From: Chinchilla lanigera
Taxonomy: Eukaryota; Chordata; Mammalia; Rodentia; Chinchillidae
Assembly: GCF_000276665.1 (NCBI RefSeq)
Contig: NW_004955423.1
Location: 10,950,839-11,014,838, forward strand
DNA: 64,000 bases
Reading direction: 5' to 3'
Under the pieces are notes generated by a model, which saw nothing but the letters and a program-made list of their open reading frames with translations, was not told the DNA's origin and made no database searches. Numbering within the stretch: position 1 is the first letter of the stretch; each line of letters starts with the position of its first letter. Positions 56,101 to 64,000 of this stretch are shown in pieces. The position numbers and the translations under genes were made by a program.

Positions 56101-56400
56101 TAAGACATTCCAAAAGAGTGTGCTGTACAGTGAATGAGGGCGTCAGGGAGAGCTGAGTACTCAGTCCACCACCTTCTGGTTGCCGGTTTGATGGAGCAGA
56201 TATTTAATAACGTGGGACCACTCAAGTGAACTTTGCAGAGAGTTTCCCTGAGATCAGCATGACATTTTTGCAAGTTCACATTTTAGGGCATAGGCGTCAT
56301 CACGAGCATGGTCCCCCATTTTCCCAGAAACAGAATTTACAGTGAACCTGTGTAACAGCTTGTCTTTCCGTGTGAATGTTAGTTGGGGTTCTTAGATGCC
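56101..56400. other. Single-copy GC-richer stretch, possible non-coding block
   Basis: Several CpGs ('gaatgagggcgtcagggaga', 'ataggcgtcatcacgagcat') and no repeat homology. No ORF. Weak candidate for constraint only. Confidence 0.25.
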
Positions 56401-56414
56401 TGGAGTTTCAGGTT

Positions 56415-56494
56415 GCAGTTCCGAGGTGCAGTCGAACTCAGGACCTTGCGCTTCCCAGGCGGGCGCTTGTGGCGCTGAGCTATATCCCCGGCCC
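56415..56494 (-). mobile_element. ID-type SINE, tail-less
   Basis: The antisense body reads 'ggtgcagtcgaactcaggac', 'cttgcgcttcccaggcgggc', 'ggcgctgagctatatccccg', 'gccc'. The reversed poly(A) is missing. The 62-aa plus ORF at 56396-56584 starts just before it and is a SINE reading. Confidence 0.85.
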
Positions 56495-56990
56495 AGCAAG
56501 GTGCATTTTTTAGCTGGAGCAGATTCATATGTACCTGTGTCGGATCTTCACTGTAGGCTTCCTAGTTCAGCCCTGTCCACGTGATTGTGTTTTGTTTTGG
56601 GCACATCCCAACTATACTCATCAATTTGGTGACAGGATGACTCCTAAAGATTTGGTGCCCCCCCACAGTACTTGTCTCTTGAGAATCCTTTGTAAGATGG
56701 AGAAATGCTCGGTGCGACAAAAATGCAGACAGAAAACTGAGAAAAGCAGAATTGAGTAAATTCTAAGATTTTAATTAGATATTCAAAAGACTGATCAGAA
56801 ACAATTTTTCCCAATAACTGAGTCCCATGAGGTAATACACTCCTGATCCTGTTTCTCTACCATGTTACTGACATTGTGATGTACAGTAGTACTTTGCAAA
56901 GAACCACAGTGACATAGGTTTAGAGAAATAAAGTCGAGATTTGGATTCCTGGATTACTATTTTGCGGACTGGAAAGTTTAGATAAAATTT
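56495..56990. other. Single-copy sequence, no gene seen
   Basis: A 76-aa plus ORF at 56529-56759 has no motif. Confidence 0.4.
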
Positions 56991-56994
56991 TGGG

Positions 56995-57046
56995 GGTGGT
57001 GTTAGGGATTGCACCCAGAACTTGGTGCATCCTAGTCAAATGCTTA
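56995..57046 (-). mobile_element. Truncated old ID-like SINE
   Basis: 'gtgttagggattgcacccag', 'aacttggtgcatcctagtca', 'aatgc' matches the reverse of the 3' half of a general rodent ID ('gcacttgactaggatgcacc' side). It stops before the A box. It is of the older 'gcatgctaggcaag' type and not of the window's main subfamily. Confidence 0.6.
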
Positions 57047-57446
57047 TTAAAGAAATAAACCTGAGCAAACTATATAATTTTTACAGTGAGAAGTAATTGT
57101 AAAAAATAGGCTAATTTTTGATCAAGAAACTTCATGGAATATGAAAAACAAATTGAGACGTAAACTCTTTGCTTAATGGAACTGGATTAGCATATATTGT
57201 AAAATAGGTAAGTTAACAATTCAACATGGTCATTCACACGTAATAACTATTTCAGCTTCTCTGAGACCCTAGTAAATATTTTTAAAGACATGTTGAGGAT
57301 CTAGAGGACAGTCTTCTGTCAGATTATCGCTTCCATTAAGAATGGTAACATTGCATTTCCGTTATTTGTGTATTAAGTTATCATAGGTAACAGAAAACTC
57401 TTTCAAGTGGTCAACTTATAGGTAAGTATCAAATTTACTACCAAAC
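57047..57446. other. AT-rich single-copy sequence, no gene seen
   Basis: Nothing recognised. Confidence 0.4.
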
Positions 57447-57460
57447 ATTTACCTGATTTC

Positions 57461-57560
57461 TTTTTCTCTTTCTTTTTTTTTTTTGATACCGGGGATCAAA
57501 CTCAGGACCTTGCAGTTGGCAGGCAGGTGCTTGTGCCACTGAGCTATATCTCTGGCCCCT
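57461..57560 (-). mobile_element. ID-type SINE, perfect 14-bp TSD
   Basis: The antisense body has a T-rich tail, then 'gataccggggatcaaactca', 'ggaccttgcagttggcaggc', 'ccactgagctatatctctgg', 'cccc'. The TSD 'atttacctgatttc' lies at 57447-57460 and 57561-57574. Confidence 0.96.
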
Positions 57561-57574
57561 ATTTACCTGATTTC

Positions 57575-60500
57575 AAGAAGGATCTTAATCCATTTCAATA
57601 TCTTGCTTAAGATTAGATGTGTATGGAGATTGATGGAAGAATTATGTCAGTGACGTCAGCCTTGTTTTCATCGGTGTGTGTTACTGAACTTCTTAATTTT
57701 GTGTCTAGCCATTTCTTTCCATGCCATTGTTGTGTAAGTATATATTCTGAAAACCCTACAAATCTCCATCTCTAGTTTCCATGTCCTTGTTATGAGGTAA
57801 CAAAACCAAACATCTATTCTGAAATTCTTCAAAGTCGAGGATGCTAAGAGGTATGATGCAAGATTTACAGTTTTCCATTAGAAAACATGAGACAGTAATG
57901 GAACGTTTTAATAATTATTTGAGGTAACTTAGGCTATTTTGAAGACATGCATTTGCCCCTATTGTTTTCCTTATCATTAATAGTAAATAATTTAGCCAGA
58001 ATCTAGTTCATGTCTATTTACATTTTAAACAGATCCCATTTTCTGTTCATTACAAACAATAAAAACGTGTTTTTGAAAGGTATTGAGGTTGCTGATATGC
58101 AGATGAGAAAAAATTTTGACAAATACAGTGTTAATTATGAAACGTGGTCATAACAGATACAAGTTAATTATTATGACATGAATTGGATATCAGCAGGAGC
58201 TGGGATAATTGATGTCAAATGAACGTGGAAACTCCTCAGGATGAGCTCGATCCCAGATGAGGTGATTGGAAATGTATAAAAGCTTTTGTGATGTGTGCAC
58301 TTGTCCCCTGATGCAAGCCAGTTAATAATGCTAAATGTTGACATTAAGTCAGTGGGGGAAACCTATAAGGATCCTTTTATAAAAGTTTGAACCAAAGCGA
58401 GCTATTTCCTATCTGTCAAGTATGAAAACTGTCGTATGTTTGGGGGGATACTTTGCCACTATTCATTAAAAGGTCCACTGAGCCTTACATCCTCCACCTT
58501 TCTCCTCCTGTAATTGTTTCATATCCCAAGGTACAAAATGTAATTTGTTCTTTTTTTTGTTTCTTTTTCTTTTCTTCTCTTCATATGAAAGTAGAAGCAC
58601 ATGCGTGTCAGATTCTTTTTCCTCATTACATGCCAAATTAGCAGCACTCCCATTAGCCCACTTTTTGATATTTTATTAATTCTGAGACTAACAATAGGTA
58701 GAAGGGTGGGGCCCCAAAATGTAAGGCAAAGCCGTACCTGTCGCCTCCTTCACTGAAAGTCACCTTTGCTTTTCAACATTTTTGCCATTAGTTGTGGGAG
58801 GGACAGTTCTCCACTGAACTGAAATGAGACTTTTAGCTCTTTATTCAGTCCCTTTTACAAAGTCTTTGTTGGTTTATTGCCACAGGTTTTGATCTTGTGC
58901 TTTTAGTTTCAATAGAAGAATGGGCAAAGGGTGTAAAGACATACATTTTACCAACTCTCCACTGTAATTTTTATATGCGGAATTAAGAGATAGAAACAGA
59001 TTTAAAAAATTGATCCTCTGCCTTCCTGAACTTTTGACTTCACATGGCTACCACACTAGCTTTTGTAGTTTTCTCATGAAGGCTGGTTAGCCTCTTCAAT
59101 CTTTGCTGGATAATGCTTCATGAAGAATGCCAAAGGCAGTTCAGAGTTGAGGAAAATGGCATCCAATGAACTATTTTCTATGAAAAAAAAAAAAAAAAAT
59201 CAACAACCAAAACAGGTTCATGGTGACTTCCAATTCTTCCTAGATATCACCTGTGATTATCCTCACTGCCTTGATCTCTCACAATTTCTATCGCCCAAAT
59301 GAACTCCGGAGTTTGACTGGCATGTCCTCACTTGCCCCAAGTTTATAGAGAACTTGGCACCACTCCTTACAGCAGTATGGGTCTGCAGGTATCTAGACGC
59401 TCAGCTGATTCAGTCTTATTGACTGTTCTCTCTTCCATGGTTCTCTTGCTTACGTTTCTAATTCTGTTACAACAGCTGCAGAATATCCAGTCTTACTCTT
59501 GGTTGTTTTGCTTTCAATGCCATTTAATTTCAGTCAATTATAACAATTGGTATTTTGTGATAGATACATAGACCTTACGGTGGCAATTTGTTGTATAAGA
59601 AGTTATTCTGAGTTTCTGTAATACTTCACTGTGACCCCGGTTTTGATAGAATAAAATGTACATGTGTATTCATATTTCTATACATAAACAAATCATCCTA
59701 TATTTTTACTCATACACCTGCACTGCCAAAAAGATTCCACGGTATTCTTTTATCCATAGCTCATGACCATGTACTTTATGACCTTACTTGCTTTACATCT
59801 TCACCTCCTTTTCAGGAAAAAAAAAAAAAAAAAGAAAGAAATCCTGTGTTGAAAGCTGCTGCTGTTCTAAAAGTTAGCTCCTTCCGTCTGGGAACTCCCC
59901 ATGAAAAGCTTCACATTGCCTACAGGCTGCTAATTAGTCTTCTACATAACCGTAGCTGTTGTTTTAGAGAAAGATTTTTGTTGTAGTTGTTATCTATTGT
60001 GTTAAATTCTGTGTTCACATTATAAGGATGTGACCCATAAACTTCTTAAACTAAACTGCAGAAAATCTATCATAATGTGAAATAAGTACACTTACATGGA
60101 TTCTAGCTCCTTTCAACATATAATAACAGCCCACTTATTCAGTGTATTTGGTGAAATGAAGTGTCTCCTGGTAGTAAACTTCTCCAATAACGGATGCACT
60201 ACATATATTGCCAATTTTAGTATGAACGTTGTGATTAAATACTGTTTAAGGTATGTTTTCATATCATAACAAATTGTGGGCAATGACATGATTTAACATT
60301 TTCCTAATGAACCGAGGGTCTTCATTGCAAAGATGAATCATTCTGTCTCTATTACCCATAGGGCTTCCGACCTGTGTGTCCTTGTATTAAATGTCCACAG
60401 ACAATTGAAGTTTTATTCTCCTTTTAGAATATTATCAGTGTTGATCTTCTATGTCAGTGAGCAGTTTCCACTTTCTGAAAACATGACCATTTTAAAAAGA

Positions 60501-61250
60501 CCAAAGATGTTCCGGACAAATGAACACCAAAGGCCATGCTGTGAATCACAGGTTCAGAAAACTATATACCCTACTTATTATTCATATTTCATCAACTTCA
60601 AAAGTTTTTCATTCAAGTTCTGATGTCTGTGTTCCAAATCGGGAGGACAGACAACTGGGGGAAAGAACACAGAGTTATAATTCCTATGATCATACTCAAC
60701 AGCCATTGAAAACAGCTTGGATGAATGAGATACGTGGTTCCACTAGTAGATAAGATGAGAGTTTGAATGAATTTTCTCTGGAAATTTAGGAAACTACCCT
60801 GATTACCCTCATTATTTTTCTGAGTAGAGTCTAAGAGGCTTAAGGTGAAAGCTCTGTTCTTTGTACCAATTATTAGATATCTGTGGGCTCACCAGGGAGC
60901 TAACAGATGGCAGAAGTACAGGAGTAAAGGATTAATAAGGAGAAAGGCAGGCTGACACACGCTGCTTTCGTGGGAAGAAGACCTTAGTTCCTTCTTCCTT
61001 ACACAAGCTACTAAAGTCACGAAAACAGTTTGCAGCTAACATGCTTTCAGTATTTCAGTTGGAAAAGTAAGAACATCAAGGTCACTTTCTGCACTTGAAG
61101 GGAGAAAAAACAGCAACTTATATGAAATATAGATAATGTGTCACTCAAAACTGGTTTTCCTGCACATGCTATGTTAATAGGAGCCATGTTGCTCTACTGC
61201 TTTTTTATTTTTAAACACAACTCAATTTGGTAGTTTGGCAGCATTTTTAT
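57575..61250. other. 3.7 kb repeat-poor sequence, no gene seen
   Basis: Only A-runs near 59181-59198 and 59817-59833, plus ORFs up to 96 aa (60333-60623) without motifs. No SINE, LTR or LINE was recognised. Long repeat-free stretches like this can mark regulatory constraint. Confidence 0.45.
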
Positions 61251-61252
61251 TT

Positions 61253-61290
61253 TATTTTCCTTTTCTTCTTCTCTCTCTCTTTTCTCCCCC
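61253..61290. repeat. Short polypyrimidine tract
   Basis: 'ttttattttccttttcttct' followed by 'tctctctctcttttctcccc'. Confidence 0.8.
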
Positions 61291-61374
61291 TTAACAAAGA
61301 CAGAGCCTTCAAACTCTTTTCATAGCAAGGCTGGAAATTCTGCCAGGTAAAAAAAAATAAATGTTATTGAAAAC

Positions 61375-61730
61375 CTTTCTCCCCTTATAGGCCCGTTTTG
61401 ACAGGAAATCTTTGAGAGGCAGCAGCAATGAAGTGCCCAGAGATTTCATCTGTCTTCTTTTACTGCAGGAAATGCGGAGCACAAGGCTCCCTATTAGGCA
61501 AATAGAAGAAGTACCAAATCCCCTTAACAATCATCGCGGGCCGGCTCCTGGGTTGACAGCTCTCTCTGTCCTAGACTGTCAGGCAGGCCGAGGAACTGAG
61601 AATTATATTACTGGGACCAGTGTAAAAGTTTCTGACAGTGCTTTACAAAAAATATTACAGTGTCTCTGTTTGCCGATTAGCTAGCTCTATAAATTTTGCA
61701 TGGGCTAATCAGAATAAGATCTACCATAGC
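61375..61730. promoter_or_regulatory. Candidate conserved non-coding block F
   Basis: About 350 bp, GC-rich for the window, with a CpG cluster 'caatcatcgcgggccggctc'. AT-rich cores flank it ('aattatattactggg', 'gattagctagctctataaat', 'catgggctaatcagaataag'). A 90-aa plus ORF (61412-61684) and a 73-aa minus ORF overlap here without motifs. No repeat homology. Regulatory status is inferred from composition. Confidence 0.32.
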
Positions 61731-62960
61731 AAGAAGGCATTAATTTGCAGTACTTTTGCCTTTTTTCCTTCGTAGTTTTGACATGAAGTTCTTGTCTGAG
61801 TGTTTTTCTCCTGTCATTCTGTGTGATTGGTTAAATTTCAGCCATCGTTAGCAGCATATTATAATATCCAATAGCACGACAATTGTGTATTTTGTTTTGT
61901 TATTTTGGTTTTTTTTTTTGACAGATGCCAAATCTAAATTTCAAATATACCTTTCAGAAACCAAAATGCCAGCTTGCAGCAATACTAAAGAAGTCTAAGA
62001 AGTCTAAGCAGATTTTCCTTAAAAATAATTAGGATTGGGTAGAATGGGTGAAGTTCACAGTGGAAGTTTAAAAAGAAAAACTCAGGATTTTAGGCAGACG
62101 TAATTATGTCAGTTTATATTTGTTTTTACTTTCCTGTCATTTCAGAATTATATTTAAGGAAGACATTACACTTTAGGAAAAACAACAAAGTCTGAATTTA
62201 GAAGAGTAAATCAATTTGTGAATAATTTTAACAAAAATTTGATAGAAGGTAGAATATTATGCATCACATGCTATGTGGGAATCAATCAAAGCATGGATCT
62301 AAAGATAAATTTTAGGACAGCCTTTGTGTTATGAAGTAGAAGCAGGGGAAAAGCTCTATCTATAGTTACTATGACATTCTCCAAAGTAAGTTTGACAGCA
62401 GCTAATATATATCGAAGGGTATTCTATGTGATGAGAACTCAAGTTATAAAAGGTACGAAGAATTGCAGTTTTTAACAGTGGATTTCATATACTTCATATA
62501 TCCAGTATCATTTTTTGGCAATTAACATTAAAAATGATTAGGATGGCAGATGCCAAGGGATTAATAAGGCCAGACTCGGAAGGCCAGCCATGCAAAGAGC
62601 ATCCTCCATGGCTTCTAAGATGCTAGCCCTGTTCTCCAGACAGCTGTCTTTTAGTGATGTTCTAAAATGGTAAAGTATGCTGTCCCTTTTCATTGCCAAA
62701 ACCCTCCAACAGCTGTATTATGCCACATATAGATGTAATTTTATTTTTAATTTTTTTTATCAATATATGAGAAATCCATTTGTTTTGGGAAATCAGTGAA
62801 CATATAGTAAAAGTATCTTGATCACTTTTGGTTTCTTGCCCCTCCTCCTAATCTTCCCCATCCCCAAAAAGTCCACCTCCTTACCTCTTGCCATCAATCC
62901 TTTATTTTACTCTTTCATTTATATTTTGGGCTTCTCAAATCAGAAAAAGCCAAGCAATGT
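61731..62960. other. AT-rich single-copy sequence, no gene seen
   Basis: Nothing recognised. A 10-base T run lies near 61910. Confidence 0.4.
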
Positions 62961-62974
62961 GCAAGTGACTTTTT

Positions 62975-63057
62975 TTTTCCCCCGGTACCAGGAATCAAAC
63001 TCATGACCTCACGCTTGCCAGGCAGGCCCTGTGCCGCTGAGCTAAATCCCCGGCCCC
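62975..63057 (-). mobile_element. ID-type SINE
   Basis: The antisense body reads 'cccggtaccaggaatcaaac', 'tcatgacctcacgcttgcca', 'ggcaggccctgtgccgctga', 'gctaaatccccggcccc'. An imperfect TSD around 'a(a/g)gtgactttt' (62962-62973 and 63063-63074) is plausible. The 101-aa minus ORF at 63220-62915 crosses it and is not a gene. Confidence 0.93.
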
Positions 63058-63074
63058 CTTTGTAGGTGACTTTT

Positions 63075-63715
63075 GATGAATTAAAGTTATATCCAAATTC
63101 CTCTTGGTTGCATGCAGCACTTTTCTCCCTCAACAAAAGTACTGTCATTGTCAGTGTGTATTCACTGGTATTTATCAAATGCCTTCCATGGTGCACTAAT
63201 TTGAATATACTGTCATTCATTTATTGGCTGATGTAAATAAATCACAGCAAAATGTATAGTTTGATTTTCTTTCCAGCATTCATGGTTCCATCCTTCCTTC
63301 CCTATAGATTTCCTCCTTTCTCCCCAAGTCTCCCTTGTGATGAAGCGGTAGCTGGATCTTGCACCAGCTATCCAGCTGACTTTCTGACTACCTAAGCCAA
63401 ACAGAATAGCGCTGCCCTGTCCCTCTTAGTGCAGGAGTGGGGCTATGATATGTAAAAAGTTTGTCAGAATACTGAAAGTATCTGGGTTATTTTTTTGGTA
63501 AATTTTAAAGAGTAAATGCTTTTCTTAGTATCCTTAATTCATATTACTGTCTCTATTAGCAGAATTATTCACTCAGCTAGAGTGGGACATTCTACAATGC
63601 AGAATAACAAACATTAGTTATTATATTTGGTAGTTAAGATTAAAAGTCATTCATTTCATACAATTTTAAATAGTAAATCACAAATGAATTTTTAAAATTA
63701 TACGTAGAATGTTAA
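63075..63715. other. Single-copy sequence, no gene seen
   Basis: Nothing recognised with confidence. Confidence 0.4.
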
Positions 63716-63719
63716 TAAC

Positions 63720-63853
63720 TCAAAGAAATGATGTCTCAGGTGATAGATGTGCTAGTTACCTTGACCTGATCATTAAACATTGTAGATATGTACTGAAATG
63801 TCACACAGTGTTTCAGATGTATAATTACTATGTGTAAATTAAGAATAAAAATA
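63720..63853 (+). mobile_element. LINE-1 3' terminal fragment
   Basis: 'aaatgatgtctcaggtgata', 'gatgtgctagttaccttgac', 'ctgatcattaaacattgtag', 'atatgtactgaaatgtcaca', 'ttaagaataaaaatata' follows the familiar L1 3' UTR end ('ggtgatggatatgttaatta', 'atcattccacaatgtata'). Only the last 130 bp are present. Confidence 0.7.
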
Positions 63854-63908
63854 TAACCAGGTATGGTGCCACACACCTATAATCCCAGCTCTCAAGAGGC
63901 TGAGATAA
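63854..63908 (+). mobile_element. B1-type SINE, 5' part, cut by an ID
   Basis: 'aaccaggtatggtgccacac', 'acctataatcccagctctca', 'agaggctgagataa' is a B1 5' end. It stops abruptly at the start of the ID. The rest may lie beyond the window. Confidence 0.85.
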
Positions 63909-64000
63909 GGGGCTGGGGATTTAGCTCAGCGGCAAAAGCGCCTGCCTGGCAAGCGCAAGGTCGTGAGTTCGGTTCCCGGTACTGGAGAAAAACCAAAAAA
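63909..64000 (+). mobile_element. ID-type SINE, best-preserved copy in the window
   Basis: 'ggggctggggatttagctca', 'gcggcaaaagcgcctgcctg', 'gcaagcgcaaggtcgtgagt', 'tcggttcccggtactggag' followed by 'aaaaaccaaaaaa' at the window edge. CpGs are retained ('agcggc', 'agcgcc', 'aagcgc', 'gttcgg'), a mark of youth. It sits in a B1. Confidence 0.95.
63922..63976 (+). promoter_or_regulatory. Internal RNA polymerase III promoter (A and B boxes)
   Basis: A box 'tagctcagcgg' at 63922-63932 and B box 'agttcggttcc' at 63966-63976, with spacing normal for a tRNA-type promoter. Both fit the consensus well (TRGCNNAGYNGG and GTTCRANNC, with G for A at one place in the B box). This copy is the likeliest in the window to be transcribed. 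Confidence 0.6.

Noticed and set aside
63909..63990. tRNA gene
   Set aside because: The A and B boxes are present, but the body cannot be folded into a tRNA cloverleaf by eye, it has an A-rich tail and it is dispersed. It is an ID SINE.

Overview
This is 64 kb of AT-rich mammalian nuclear DNA in which I find no gene. Every open reading frame is short (170 aa or less) and most lie inside recognisable repeats. There is no tRNA or rRNA gene, no CpG island and no convincing exon. The repeats place it in a rodent. tRNA-derived ID-type SINEs are abundant and many have clean target-site duplications (TSDs). 7SL-derived B1-type SINEs carry an internal duplication of about 30 bp. ERVL-MaLR LTR elements are numerous. 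The ID type here (body with 'gcctgcctggcaagcgcaagg', tail 'ggtaccgaaaaacc') is not the rat/mouse, squirrel or kangaroo-rat type I remember. A beaver-like (castorimorph) genome is my tentative guess and is not proven.

Layout: 1-7.4 kb holds single-copy sequence with three ID SINEs, two MaLR LTRs, MIRs, and a polypyrimidine and a polypurine tract. 7.4-10.6 kb is a 5'-truncated LINE-1 on the minus strand, broken by one ID and one B1. 12.6-15.2 kb is a near full-length MaLR element on the minus strand (LTR-internal-LTR), apparently with a foreign ERVK-like LTR inside. 15.7-17.4 kb holds a 7SL+ID composite SINE and a long hAT-Charlie-like DNA transposon split by a B1. 17.6-17.9 kb is an old tandem duplication. 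18.2-18.9 kb is an unusually legible CR1/L3 LINE remnant. 22.0-23.3 kb is an L1-like tail followed by an LTR-like segment with internal tandem repeats. 25.7 kb and 50.2 kb carry two related solo MaLR LTRs with 5-bp TSDs. 26.9 kb has a head-to-tail ID dimer inside a single TSD. 28.6-32.2 kb holds a MaLR solo LTR and then a complete MLT1-type element that contains a nested ERVL-like LTR. 34.3-48.5 kb and 53.9-63 kb are mostly repeat-poor, with several compact blocks that look like conserved non-coding elements. The window ends in an ID inserted in a B1, next to an L1 3' tail.

Nothing here works as an operon or pathway. The plausible functions are cis-regulatory (repeat-poor islands, exapted old repeats) and retrotransposition history (nested insertions). 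All family names rest on remembered consensus sequences, and no database search was possible.
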